Assembly: GCF_014805825.1 (NCBI RefSeq)
Contig: NZ_CP061941.1
Span: 124,001-188,000 of the forward strand
Length of the DNA: 64,000 nt
Reading direction: 5' to 3'
From: Marinomonas algicola
Lineage (GTDB): Bacteria; Pseudomonadota; Gammaproteobacteria; Pseudomonadales; Marinomonadaceae
The translations under genes were made by a program, and so were the position numbers. Numbering within the stretch: the stretch's first letter is position 1; each line of letters begins with the position of its first letter. Below the pieces are notes generated by a model that worked only from the letters and a program-made list of their open reading frames with translations, made no database searches and was not told the origin of the DNA. Shown here one piece after another: positions 26,079 to 34,721 of this stretch.

Positions 26079-26840
26079 TTAACGGCCAAAATGACCGAAT
26101 AATTGAAAACGAGAACCGGGATACAGTAAGCGAGCGGCTGTGACTATGTCATCCCCAGACCACGTTCGCCTTTTTATCTGTAGACACGGTTCTTGGGACG
26201 TAATTTGTAGCCTTTCACACTCAACGCTTGAGGGCATAATCGCTTCGACTAGGTGCTCACCCTCCGTCATGGGGGCCACACTCATGAGGTACTCATAGGA
26301 CGTGTGATGGGTAAAGTCTTGTTGCGCGTACTCTGGTGCCAGCATGGCGTTGACAATGCGCTCTTCAATTTGAATTGGCAGCTCATTTTCAAAGTGCAGC
26401 ACAACCGAGCGGAAAATATCGTGGCTGGTGCGGATTCCTAACATCATGGCTTCTTCAACGGTCGCCCGTCCGGATTCGATGACCAGCAGTTCTGCTCGAT
26501 GTTGATGTCCACGGGCTGAAATTTCATCGGCAATGTTGTGAACTTCAAACAGGGCAGAATGCGATTTTTTTTTGGCAACGAATGTCCCTAGACCTTGTTG
26601 ACGAATAAGCAACCCTTCGGCCGTTAATTCTCTTAGGGCACGGTTTACTGTCATTCGACTAACGCCTAAGGCTTTAACGATTTCAGACTCCGACGGGACC
26701 CGTTGATTTTCTTCCCACTCACCTGTCGCAATTTTCTGACTAATGGCTTGCTTTAACTTAGAGTAGATCGGTTGTGGCGTGCTCGACAAATCATTAAATA
26801 AATTGTGCAGCATTGAGATTTTTTTATCGGTCACGAACAT
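26079..26840 (-). CDS. hutC: Histidine utilisation repressor HutC (GntR family, UTRA domain)
   Basis: 253 residues: an N-terminal GntR winged helix (about 25-85; VPSESEIVKALGVSRMTVNRAL) and a C-terminal UTRA ligand domain ending in RRTWSGDDIVTAARLLYPGSRF, a HutC signature. It represses hut genes until urocanate binds. The four TGTATATAC palindromes at 16508, 16637, 23760 and 23920 are its likely sites; none is seen before hutC itself, suggesting no tight autoregulation. The start might be the second Met (residue 10). Confidence 0.93.
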   Translation of the reverse strand: MFVTDKKISMLHNLFNDLSSTPQPIYSKLKQAISQKIATGEWEENQRVPSESEIVKALGVSRMTVNRALRELTAEGLLIRQQGLGTFVAKKKSHSALFEVHNIADEISARGHQHRAELLVIESGRATVEEAMMLGIRTSHDIFRSVVLHFENELPIQIEERIVNAMLAPEYAQQDFTHHTSYEYLMSVAPMTEGEHLVEAIMPSSVECERLQITSQEPCLQIKRRTWSGDDIVTAARLLYPGSRFQLFGHFGR

Positions 26841-26995
26841 ACCATTAATGAAAAAATGTGGCGAAATTATACAGTGAGTCAGGTTTTTTAAACAACCGCT
26901 AGACTATTTTCCTTGAATAATGAACTCTATGAAGAGTGGCGTGTCTCAATTGAGTTACACTATTTTTGTTCGTCACCCTATTCAAGGAGATATTT

Positions 26996-27445
26996 ATGAA
27001 AAAAATCCTATCAGCGGCATTGTTTGCACTGTCCATTTCGGCTCCCGCTCTGGCTGTAGATGGCATGATCAATGTTCAAAGTAACCACTCAGTGAAAGAG
27101 ACCGCTGATCGTATGGAAGGTGTCTTAAAAGAAAAAGGCATGACGGTGTTTAATAGAATAAAGCACTCTGAAGGGGCCAAAAATGTGGGTATTGAATTAA
27201 GAGACACGGAATTGGTTTTATTTGGCAACCCAAAAGTAGGTAGTCCTTTGATGCAATGTGCTCAGAGTATTGCGATTGAATTGCCTCAAAAAGCATTAAT
27301 TTGGGAAGATGAGGCCCAAAATGTTTGGATTTCTTATAATGATCCAAACTACTTAGAGCAAAAGCATCATCTAGTTGGCTGTGAAGCCGTTATTGAAAAA
27401 GTCGGCAATGCATTAGCCGGTATTACAAAAGCGGTTGCCTCTTAA
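26996..27445 (+). CDS. Secreted DUF302 protein
   Basis: 149 residues: a Sec signal peptide (MKKILSAALFALSISAPALA) and a DUF302 domain (about 25-145) with the NPKVGSPLMQC motif. DUF302 proteins are small periplasmic or cytoplasmic proteins of unknown role, sometimes linked to metal or redox stress. The ATG at 26996 follows AAGGAGA at a good distance; an upstream in-frame Met would bury the signal peptide and is rejected. Monocistronic. Confidence 0.85.
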   Translation: MKKILSAALFALSISAPALAVDGMINVQSNHSVKETADRMEGVLKEKGMTVFNRIKHSEGAKNVGIELRDTELVLFGNPKVGSPLMQCAQSIAIELPQKALIWEDEAQNVWISYNDPNYLEQKHHLVGCEAVIEKVGNALAGITKAVAS

Positions 27446-27524
27446 CCCCTTCACGATCAGAGTATTGAAAGCCCAATAAGTGCGGTGGTTGCCGTAGTGA
27501 GGGCTTTGATTTAAATAAAGTCAG

Positions 27525-27905
27525 CTATAGATCGTTTTTGTTGCTAAGCGTTGGAGCCCAGCTTTTAGCCCAATCCCCTAGAGGCTCTAAATGCTTAAAG
27601 AGGGCTCTACCATCCTCGGTTAGGCTATAGCCATCCGTGGCTTTTTCAATTAAATTTGCGGCCCTTAATTCCTTTAAACGCGTATTGAGTACACTCGGGG
27701 AAGCGGAGCCGCAATGAGTTTGCAGGTCTCTAAAAGTACGATTACTTCCACTTAAGCCCCATAATATTCCCATTGCCCAGCGACGCCCCAATAAATCAAA
27801 TAAGACCATGATAGGCTGACCGCTTTCGGAGCCTCGAACTGGACGGCCCATCGTCGGTAATTCTGTTTTTTCTTTGATGGTATTCGAGTGTTGACTATTG
27901 GCCAT
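27525..27905 (-). CDS. HxlR family transcriptional regulator
   Basis: 126-residue winged-helix protein of the HxlR/DUF24 family (LLGRRWAMGILWGL, TFRDLQTHCGSASPSVLNTRLKELRAANLI). Such dimeric regulators often control the divergent gene. Here that is an EamA-type exporter, and the 122-base gap holds a 23-base perfect palindrome and a second imperfect one, likely its operators. There is no conserved N-terminal Cys, so a small ligand rather than thiol oxidation is the more likely signal. Confidence 0.87.
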   Translation of the reverse strand: MANSQHSNTIKEKTELPTMGRPVRGSESGQPIMVLFDLLGRRWAMGILWGLSGSNRTFRDLQTHCGSASPSVLNTRLKELRAANLIEKATDGYSLTEDGRALFKHLEPLGDWAKSWAPTLSNKNDL

Positions 27906-27952
27906 AATGTCTCTTTTTGAAAGTGCGTTCTTTGAAGCATGGCATTCTGAAG

Positions 27953-27975
27953 TTTGCTACTAAATTAGTAGCAAA
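27953..27975. promoter_or_regulatory. Perfect 23-base palindrome, predicted HxlR operator 1
   Basis: TTTGCTACTAA (27953-27963), one central A, then the exact reverse complement (27965-27975). Located 48 bases from the hxlR-type start and 53 bases from the exporter start. Confidence 0.7.
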
Positions 27976-27992
27976 AGTAGTGGTCAATATGT

Positions 27993-28013
27993 ATGCTACT
28001 CATTTAATAGCAT
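27993..28013. promoter_or_regulatory. Imperfect palindrome, predicted HxlR operator 2
   Basis: ATGCTACT (27993-28000) and AATAGCAT (28006-28013) form a dyad with one mismatch and share the TGCTACT core with operator 1, 40 bases away. It sits just upstream of the exporter start, where bound repressor would block transcription. Confidence 0.5.
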
Positions 28014-28027
28014 GTTAAGAGACTACT

Positions 28028-28942
28028 ATGACAAACAAATCATCACTAATCAACGCCTTGCTGTGGGTGATACTGGCCTCTATGTGGGGCTCTTCCTTTT
28101 CGATGATTAAACTTGGGGTGGCCAGTTTAGACCCCGTTGTGATTGTGGCTGGCAGAATGTTGATTGGCGCCGTGTTGATTTTTTGTGTCTTGATTTGGGC
28201 TGGGCAAAGGCTTTCCTCTAATGCAAAAGTATGGCTTTCTTATACCATCGCTGGGTTGTTAGGAAGTACGATTCCTTTTGTCATGATTACCTATGGTGAA
28301 CAATCTGTAGACAGCGCCTTAGCGTCTATTTTGATGGGGGTGGCGCCTGTGGCCACGGTTGTATTCGCTGCGACGGTATTGCCAGATGAAAAGTTAACCA
28401 AACGAGTCGTAGCTGGGTTGGTGTTTGCTGTGATGGGAGTGGTGATTCTGGTCGGCCCAAGTGCATTGCACTCTTTAGGAAATGACTTTACTGGCCAATT
28501 ATCGATTATCTGTGCGGCACTTTGCTACGCCGCGAACACGGTTTATGTGAAGTGCTGTGTTAGGCGTCCGGCATTAGAAATGGCCTCTGGCTCTACCTTG
28601 GTTGGTGCGTTCTCCATTCTTCTCATCACTTTTTTAATGGGAAAGCATGAATTTAGTATTGAGCCTACTATGATGTCCATTGGTGCCGTTGTGTATTTAG
28701 GCGTGTTTTCCACTGGTTGTGCCAATCTGATTTATTTTTATTTGGTGCCTCGAATTGGTGCTACCCGTCTGTCGCAAATTAATTTTGCCGTACCTGTCAT
28801 GGGCAGTTTGATTGGCTTTTTCTTTCTGAATGAAATGCTTACGTTAAGGCATATCATGGCGTTAGCCGTTATTGTTTTTGCCGTTTATTTAGTGCTATCC
28901 GGTGCTAAGTCCTCAGCGGGAAAAGTGCACGCTTCTAAGTGA
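28028..28942 (+). CDS. EamA/DMT family transporter
   Basis: 304 residues with ten predicted membrane helices arranged as two EamA repeats (MWGSSFSMIKLGV near the start; LCYAANTVYVK and YFYLVPRIGATRLSQINFAVPVMGSLIG in the second). Drug/metabolite exporter of inner-membrane type. Control by the divergent HxlR regulator is likely. Substrate unknown. Confidence 0.87.
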   Translation: MTNKSSLINALLWVILASMWGSSFSMIKLGVASLDPVVIVAGRMLIGAVLIFCVLIWAGQRLSSNAKVWLSYTIAGLLGSTIPFVMITYGEQSVDSALASILMGVAPVATVVFAATVLPDEKLTKRVVAGLVFAVMGVVILVGPSALHSLGNDFTGQLSIICAALCYAANTVYVKCCVRRPALEMASGSTLVGAFSILLITFLMGKHEFSIEPTMMSIGAVVYLGVFSTGCANLIYFYLVPRIGATRLSQINFAVPVMGSLIGFFFLNEMLTLRHIMALAVIVFAVYLVLSGAKSSAGKVHASK

Positions 28943-29029
28943 ATGCTTAGAGAATCGAGCCTAATTCTAGTAATAGAACAAGCACATTACCTTGCATAAA
29001 ACGGATCGTTTGAAGAGTGAGCGTTCTGT

Positions 29030-30223
29030 TTATTTATCGGAAAAACTGTCTGCAATTGGCTTTGTACTGACCCCATGAATAAAAACACTGAACAAAATCG
29101 TTGTCATCGCGATTGTAGCAATCAAAGACTTTCCTTCTATCTGAGTATCAATCACCATCAAAGTAAACACAATGGACGCCAATCCTCTAGGGCCAAACCA
29201 CGCAAAAGTGAGCCTTTCTTTCAGGTTCAGAGCGGTGAAACTTAAGGACAGCATGACAGGGATCATACGAATTAATGTGGTACTTAATAAAGCATAGATC
29301 ACAATTCTTAGGTTAATTTCTGGTATCACGGCGTAGGCCACAACAAAGCCAAATAAACACCAAATCAGTAAAGAAATGAAATCCGCAATGTGCTCGCTGT
29401 CCTTTATCAACGGCTTGCTCAGATGTTTAGGGGCAAACTTATCAAACAGCAAACCCGCCACAAACGCCGCAATAAAGCCACTGCTATGTAAGGCCTGTGC
29501 CAATGAAAAAACCAAAACCGCAAAGCCTAATAATAGATAAGGGCTAGAGTGATGAGCGAAATAACGGTGTGTCATGGCGAAGCGCATAAGCGCAATAAAC
29601 GCAAAGGTACTGACGAGCGCAATGATCACCGCTACCCCAAGTTCTCTGACAAAAATAATGGTCACGTCTACGTACCCCAGTGTTGTCTCGGGACTGTTGG
29701 CGAGCAGGCTGAAAATCAAAAATAGCGGCACACATAAACCATCATTCAGCCCACTTTCCGTGTTAATGCCCTCACGTATTCTGGCTGGCACAGACAGGTT
29801 CTCCAGCAGACCTTTGCTTAAAGCGGCATCCGTAGGCGTTAAAATAATGGCGATCAACGCCGCTTGAAGTAAGGTCAAATCAGCAAACAACAGCAAAGCG
29901 GTAGCGATCCCCAATAACAGGGTCAATGGCAACGCCACAAACAGCAATAAACTTGGGTATTGAATGCTGTGTTTTAGCACGCTTAGCTTGGATTTTGCGG
30001 CATCGGTAAACAAAAAGACGCTTAACGTCATTTCGATCAATGGTAAAACATAATCTAACCCGCCTTCCAAATGCGTACTTTTATTAGGTAGAAAACACGC
30101 AATCAAAATACCACCGACAACAAAAAACATCGGCCCTGTGATGTCTTTTTTGGATAAGGGGCGAATCGAAATGGAATAGAGTAAAAACAACCCACTGACA
30201 ACGGCCAACACAGTGTATAGCAT
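29030..30223 (-). CDS. Na+(K+)/H+ antiporter, CPA1 family
   Basis: 397 residues with about 12 membrane segments. The ILTPTDAALSKGLLENLSVPARIREGINTESGLNDGL stretch (given here only as landmarks: TPTDA near residue 130 and ESGLNDG about 25 residues later) is the core of cation:proton antiporters with the ND/DD exchange site. It exchanges cytoplasmic Na+ or K+ for protons, fitting a marine habitat. It lacks the long cytoplasmic tail of NhaP-type proteins. Monocistronic, divergent from the kduD region. Confidence 0.87.
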   Translation of the reverse strand: MLYTVLAVVSGLFLLYSISIRPLSKKDITGPMFFVVGGILIACFLPNKSTHLEGGLDYVLPLIEMTLSVFLFTDAAKSKLSVLKHSIQYPSLLLFVALPLTLLLGIATALLLFADLTLLQAALIAIILTPTDAALSKGLLENLSVPARIREGINTESGLNDGLCVPLFLIFSLLANSPETTLGYVDVTIIFVRELGVAVIIALVSTFAFIALMRFAMTHRYFAHHSSPYLLLGFAVLVFSLAQALHSSGFIAAFVAGLLFDKFAPKHLSKPLIKDSEHIADFISLLIWCLFGFVVAYAVIPEINLRIVIYALLSTTLIRMIPVMLSLSFTALNLKERLTFAWFGPRGLASIVFTLMVIDTQIEGKSLIATIAMTTILFSVFIHGVSTKPIADSFSDK

Positions 30224-30513
30224 CTTTGCTCTCTCCCTAATCGTACCTGTTTTACTGAGCGAATGTGAATGAAGAGTATTAAACCAGAAACCGTCAAAGG
30301 ATGCTTAGGTTGTTTCTCAATAATCTACTTGGAAAAATCATACCATCGTTCGTCTGAGAAATTTAAATAAAACAAAACATCGTTCTAAAAAAAATGATCT
30401 ATTGTGTCTTTTTTATTGTTGGTGATGGAAATATCGTTTAAAGTGATTCTTGATAAATGAGGTAGGTGAGTCAGGAAGGCGTTCGTTTTATAACCATTAA
30501 GTAGGTGATGGGT

Positions 30514-31272
30514 ATGTTAGACATGTTTGATTTAAGCAATAGGGTGGCGATTGTAACGGGCTGTAATGCCGGGCTGGGTCAAGGTATGGCGTTAGCATTA
30601 GCTCGTGCTGGGGCTGATGTTGTCGGGGTTAATCGCAGAATGCCTACCGAAACCATGGCGCTCATGACGGCGGGAGGACATCGTTTCCACAATGTTATGG
30701 CGGACATGAGCAAAATGGAAAGCGTGGACAAGGTGATGACAGAGGCGATTGCGGCGTTTGGGAAAGTGGATATTTTGGTTAATAATGCTGGCATTATTCG
30801 TCGTAATGACTCGATTGATTTCACGGAAAAGGATTGGGATGATGTGATGGACCTGAATGTGAAGGCGGTTTTCTTTATGTCTCAGGGGTTTGCTAAGCAG
30901 GTTATGACTCAAGGAACGTCGGGTAATATTATTAACATTGCGTCAATGTTGTCTTATCAAGGAGGGATTCGAGTGCCTTCTTATACGGCGTCAAAAAGTG
31001 GTGTGATGGGGGTAACGCGTTTACTGGCAAATGAATGGGCGCCACACGGAATCAATGTGAATGCTATTGCGCCGGGGTATATGGCGACTGACAATACGAC
31101 CGCTTTACGAGACGATGAAGTGCGTTCTCAAGAAATAGTGGGCCGTATCCCTTGTGGTCGTTGGGGTAAATCGGATGATATGGCTGGGCCGATTGTATTC
31201 TTGGCGAGTGATGCTTCACGGTATGTCAACGGTTATACCATTGCGGTAGATGGCGGATGGTTAGCTCGTTAG
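30514..31272 (+). CDS. kduD: 2-deoxy-D-gluconate 3-dehydrogenase / 2-keto-3-deoxygluconate-forming reductase KduD
   Basis: About 252-residue short-chain dehydrogenase: TGCNAGLGQGMA cofactor motif, NNAG, catalytic Ser in NIASMLSYQ, Tyr-x-x-x-Lys in YTASK and the DGGWLAR C-terminus, all as in KduD. It reduces 2,5-diketo-3-deoxygluconate to 2-keto-3-deoxygluconate in unsaturated-uronate breakdown, downstream of KdgF and the DhuI-like isomerase. ATG 30514 lies 8 bases after AGG; upstream GTG/ATG codons at 30505 and 30508 are less well placed. A weak KdgR-like sequence (30427-30440) lies upstream. Confidence 0.88.
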   Translation: MLDMFDLSNRVAIVTGCNAGLGQGMALALARAGADVVGVNRRMPTETMALMTAGGHRFHNVMADMSKMESVDKVMTEAIAAFGKVDILVNNAGIIRRNDSIDFTEKDWDDVMDLNVKAVFFMSQGFAKQVMTQGTSGNIINIASMLSYQGGIRVPSYTASKSGVMGVTRLLANEWAPHGINVNAIAPGYMATDNTTALRDDEVRSQEIVGRIPCGRWGKSDDMAGPIVFLASDASRYVNGYTIAVDGGWLAR

Positions 31273-31425
31273 GCTTCCATCATTGGGTTAGCTTTCATTC
31301 TGCCCATGCGTTCTTGTATTGTTGACAGTGCTGAAGCCGCTTTATTCTAATCAAGACATCAAAAGGCATTTTATTACTCTGGGATGTCACTCTCTAAGAA
31401 ATTATTCTACAATTACAAAATAACA

Positions 31426-31442
31426 TTTCAAAAAAAATGAAA
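31426..31442. promoter_or_regulatory. TTTCA-N7-TGAAA dyad over the kdgR start codon
   Basis: TTTCA at 31426-31430 and TGAAA at 31438-31442 flank an A-tract and overlap the ATG of the IclR-type gene. The half sites match those of the KdgR box downstream, in reversed order, so this may be an autoregulatory site. The spacing differs from the canonical box. Confidence 0.3.
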
Positions 31443-32231
31443 CTTATGATGAATGAAGAGAATAACCAGCAAATAGAGCCCGTTTCATCAGTGATGAAGG
31501 TGTTTGCCATATTAAATGCCTTGGCCGAAAAAAAGTCGTTAGGAGTAACGGAACTTGCTCAAATTGTGATGACCTCTAAAAGTACGGTTTATCGCTTTTT
31601 ACAAACGATGAAAATGCTCGGGTTTGTCCGACAAGAAGGCGAAGATGATCGTTACTCACTGACGTTAAAATTATTTGAAGTGAGTTCTAACGCACTTGAG
31701 CACGTTGATTTAGTGTCTTTAGCTGAGCCGCACATGGCGTCGATTGGGGCGTTAACAAAAGAAGCGCTTCATCTCGGTATCCGTGATGGCGACAATATTG
31801 TGTATATTTTTAAAATAGACGCTCAATATAATTTACGTATGCAGTCACGTATTGGTGGACGTAACCCTCTGTATTCAACGGCGATAGGCAAAGTGTTACT
31901 GGCTGAAAGGTCAGAAGAGTATGTGCGAGGGGTGCTTTCTCAGACGGACTTCACTCCCTCTACTTCAAAAACGCACCGTTCTGTCGATTCTCTTTTAGTT
32001 GAGTTAAAAGACGTGCAAAAGCTTAGTTATGGTGTGGATAATGAAGAGCAGGAAGAAGGGCTTCGTTGCATTGCTGCGCCGATCTACGATCGCTTAGGGA
32101 ATGTGATCGCTGGATTAAGCTTGTCTTTTCCGACCTTACGATATACGCCTGAAAAATTTGATGAGTATGTTGTCTTGTTGCAGGACGCGGCCGCAAAAAT
32201 ATCGAAAAACTTAGGTTGTTCGAAAGCATAA
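31437..32231 (+). CDS. kdgR: IclR family regulator, KdgR-like
   Basis: 264 residues: N-terminal IclR winged helix (about 15-75; VTELAQIVMTSKSTVYRFLQTM) and a C-terminal effector domain (EALHLGIRDGDNIVYIFKID, SRIGGRNPLYSTAIGKVLLA). This resembles the KdgR repressors of pectin catabolism that sense 2-keto-3-deoxygluconate. A TGAAA-N5-TTTCA box typical of KdgR stands before kdgF, and kduD lies just upstream, supporting that role. The assignment rests on context and motif, not on a search. Confidence 0.82.
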   Translation: MKLMMNEENNQQIEPVSSVMKVFAILNALAEKKSLGVTELAQIVMTSKSTVYRFLQTMKMLGFVRQEGEDDRYSLTLKLFEVSSNALEHVDLVSLAEPHMASIGALTKEALHLGIRDGDNIVYIFKIDAQYNLRMQSRIGGRNPLYSTAIGKVLLAERSEEYVRGVLSQTDFTPSTSKTHRSVDSLLVELKDVQKLSYGVDNEEQEEGLRCIAAPIYDRLGNVIAGLSLSFPTLRYTPEKFDEYVVLLQDAAAKISKNLGCSKA

Positions 32232-32251
32232 CGCTTTACACACCCAATATG

Positions 32252-32290
32252 AAGCAGGGACGGCAAGCTCTCTGCTTTTCTTTTCTTTTG
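32252..32290 (+). terminator. Rho-independent terminator after kdgR
   Basis: AGCAGGGA (32252-32259) pairs with TCTCTGCT (8 pairs, one G-T) across an 8-base loop and is followed by a T-rich tract interrupted by single C residues. Confidence 0.65.
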
Positions 32291-32425
32291 TCTTAATTTT
32301 TTCTTTGTTAGATCTATTTCAATACCGCCTTTGTAATCATTTTTTATTCAGTATTAACGGTTTTTAACAGATTGCTGTGTCTGTCATTCGTCCTTAATTA
32401 ACCATACGTATGGCCTTGAAATAAA

Positions 32426-32442
32426 ATGAAACGCTTTTTCAT
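32426..32442. promoter_or_regulatory. Predicted KdgR operator before kdgF
   Basis: ATGAAACGCTTTTTCAT is a TGAAA-N5-TTTCA palindrome, the arrangement of KdgR boxes of plant-pathogen enterobacteria. It lies about 75 bases before the chosen kdgF start and overlaps the likely promoter. Confidence 0.7.
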
Positions 32443-32514
32443 AAAGTATTGAACGGTGTTTTTAAATTCTGTTATACTGTGGTTCTCTTAAATAAACATG
32501 CCACGAGTTGTCTT

Positions 32515-32835
32515 ATGTTTGTCTACAATAATGACGTCCCTTTGGACGATCTGGGTGACGGTGTATCGCGCAAAATGATGGCGCATTCAGAGAACATCAT
32601 GACGGTTGAAGTGCATTTCGAAAAAGGGGCTGTTGGACCCATGCACCAGCATCCGCATGAGCAGTTAACCTATGTTTTGTCCGGAAAATTCGAATTCACA
32701 ATTGGTGATGAAACTAGAATAGTTGGTCCAGGTGATGCGCTTTATAAAGAGCCGAATGTAATGCATGGTTGCGTATGCTTAGAGCCCGGGGTATTGCTGG
32801 ACAATTTCACCCCTATGCGAAAAGACTTTTTGTAA
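32515..32835 (+). CDS. kdgF: Cupin KdgF, unsaturated uronate linearisation
   Basis: 106 residues in one small cupin domain. The metal-binding HQHPHEQLTYVLSG motif (about 43-56) and the C-terminal MHGCVCLE histidine segment are as in KdgF. KdgF speeds ring opening of 4,5-unsaturated galacturonate or mannuronate to 5-keto-4-deoxyuronate, the first step after pectin or alginate lyases. The ATG at 32515 gives the usual family length; the open frame extends upstream without support. A KdgR box precedes it. Confidence 0.87.
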   Translation: MFVYNNDVPLDDLGDGVSRKMMAHSENIMTVEVHFEKGAVGPMHQHPHEQLTYVLSGKFEFTIGDETRIVGPGDALYKEPNVMHGCVCLEPGVLLDNFTPMRKDFL

Positions 32836-32941
32836 TGTGTGTTGCGTTGAATGTGATTAACGGTGGTTTTTGTACAAGATGCAGTCTGTTAAATCTCACA
32901 TTCAAAAGCAAAATTGATCAAGCCAGATTCTGGAGAGTGTT

Positions 32942-33577
32942 ATGAAAATTGCGTTAATGATGGAAAACAGTCAAGCGGGAAAAAACTCGATGATTCTTGA
33001 GTCGCTAAATGACGTGGCAGGTTCATTGAATCACGAGGTGTTCAACGTGGGTATGAGTGATGAGAACGATCACCATTTGACGTATATTCATTTAGGCATC
33101 ATGGCCAGTTTGTTGTTGAATTCAAACTCCGTAGACTTTGTCGTAGCGGGTTGCGGGACAGGGCAAGGAGCAATGATGTCGTTAAACCTACACCCTGGTG
33201 TTTTGTGTGGTTATTGCCTTGAACCGTCAGATGCATTTTTGTTTAATCAAATTAATAATGGCAATGCGATTGCCATGGCGTTTGCAAAAGGCTTCGGCTG
33301 GGCGGCTGAGTTGAACGCACGTTACATCTTTGAAAAGGCCTTTTCTGGACCTCGTGGAGAAGGTTACCCTGTTGAACGTAAAGAGCCTCAAATTCGAAAT
33401 GCGGATATTTTGAGCCAAGTAAAAGCGGCGGTCATCAAAGACGATTATCTTGATACCTTGAAAGCGATCGATCAAGATCTAGTGAAAACGGCCGTCACCG
33501 GCGAGCGTTTCCAGCAGTGTTTTTTTGATCATTGTCAGCGTCCTGAAATAGAAGCCTATGTACGTTCGCTTTTATAA
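32942..33577 (+). CDS. RpiB/LacA-family isomerase, DhuI-like 5-keto-4-deoxyuronate isomerase
   Basis: 211-residue member of the RpiB/LacA/LacB fold (CGTGQGAMMSLN loop near residues 73-84, NNGNAIAMAFAKGFGW). No KduI gene is seen here, yet KdgF before it and KduD nearby need an isomerase between them. In streptococci an RpiB-like enzyme, DhuI, performs this step (4-deoxy-L-threo-5-hexosulose uronate to 2,5-diketo-3-deoxygluconate), so this gene is the natural candidate. GGAGAG stands upstream of the ATG. Function is inferred from family and context. Confidence 0.75.
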   Translation: MKIALMMENSQAGKNSMILESLNDVAGSLNHEVFNVGMSDENDHHLTYIHLGIMASLLLNSNSVDFVVAGCGTGQGAMMSLNLHPGVLCGYCLEPSDAFLFNQINNGNAIAMAFAKGFGWAAELNARYIFEKAFSGPRGEGYPVERKEPQIRNADILSQVKAAVIKDDYLDTLKAIDQDLVKTAVTGERFQQCFFDHCQRPEIEAYVRSLL

Positions 33578-33676
33578 GAATGATAGGGTCAAGTGACACT
33601 GATCGTAAGGCATTGCTTTATCGCCATTCTGGGCATCAAAGCAAATGGTCTCAAGGGTTATAAAAAGAAGTAAATT

Positions 33677-34549
33677 ATGTGGATTATTTATGCATTATTA
33701 GCCGCTCTATTTTTTGGAATGAGAGGGATAATGTACCAATGGACGTCTCAGAAAGACATCAACCGCAATGTAATGTTATTTGGGGTTTTTTTTGTCGGTT
33801 TTGTCATTAGCTCTGTGGCCATGTATGTTTTAAATCAACAATGGTATGCATGGACGGATATTTGTATTGGGCTCTTATTGGGAGGCGGCTCTTTTGCCTC
33901 CAATGCGGCTTTACATAAAGGTTTTTCAGTAGGTAAAGCATCCCTTATTAGTATTCTGTCCGGGTTACCGCCGTTGTTTGTTGTCTTGCTGGCTTTTTTA
34001 CTTTGGGACGAGACGTTAACGACTCAGCAGTTTATAGGGTTTGTCGTCATTTTTGTTGGGCTTTATACCATCCGCTATTCAAATGATATTTCGTTGCGCA
34101 ATTTACAAGGGGCGCAATGGGGCCTTCTTGCCGCGCTGTTTTTTGCGTTCAACGATTTATTAGGTAAACAGTCAACGCGTCTTGACGCGGACATGTTTGC
34201 CACACTGACGTTGATGTTTGGAGTTGGCAGTTGTTTATTTGCCTTTAGCTGGCTTAAAAACCGTAAAGTGACCGCCCGCAATGTCGAGGGAGCACGACCA
34301 CACTGGTCAAATATACGAACCTTTTCCTGTGGGTTGGTTATTGGGCTTACAAACGTAGCTGGAATGATGGCCATTTTATCCGCTTTTGCTCTTGGCGCGG
34401 CAGGGTTGGTTTCTGCTGTAGCGGCGATGAATATTTTGATCGTTTTATTGTATTCGCGTATTTTTCTAAAAGAGTCTTTTAGTAGACAAGAGGTTTTGGG
34501 GATTAGCGCGGCTTTGATCGGGATTCTTATATTGAGGTTAAGTCAGTAA
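33677..34549 (+). CDS. EamA/DMT family transporter of the unsaturated-uronate cluster
   Basis: 290 residues with ten predicted membrane helices in two EamA halves (MWIIYALLAALFFGMRGI at the start; GLTNVAGMMAILSAFALGAAGLV in the second). It follows the DhuI-like gene by about 100 bases on the same strand and ends the kduD-kdgR-kdgF-isomerase region. It might import or export a uronate-derived sugar acid, but nothing in the sequence fixes the substrate. Confidence 0.8.
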   Translation: MWIIYALLAALFFGMRGIMYQWTSQKDINRNVMLFGVFFVGFVISSVAMYVLNQQWYAWTDICIGLLLGGGSFASNAALHKGFSVGKASLISILSGLPPLFVVLLAFLLWDETLTTQQFIGFVVIFVGLYTIRYSNDISLRNLQGAQWGLLAALFFAFNDLLGKQSTRLDADMFATLTLMFGVGSCLFAFSWLKNRKVTARNVEGARPHWSNIRTFSCGLVIGLTNVAGMMAILSAFALGAAGLVSAVAAMNILIVLLYSRIFLKESFSRQEVLGISAALIGILILRLSQ

Positions 34550-34643
34550 AGCATTGAGTTAAATGGCTTATCAAAATAGGGCGAGGCGAGAAAAGCAGAT
34601 CATCTTTTATCCTACAAAATGGTTAGATCCTCCGTATGGCTTG

Positions 34644-34673
34644 ACCGTTCTCTTCAATGCTAAAGAGAACGGT
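34644..34673. other. Strong hairpin between convergent genes
   Basis: ACCGTTCTCTT (34644-34654) pairs perfectly with 34663-34673 around an 8-base loop. There is no T tract on either strand, but its place between the convergent EamA and gli genes suggests a transcription end or an RNA-stabilising structure. Confidence 0.45.
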
Positions 34674-34721
34674 TGCCCCGTATCGGTCTGCGCTACTTTT
34701 ACAGATCGTAAGCGCGTATCC

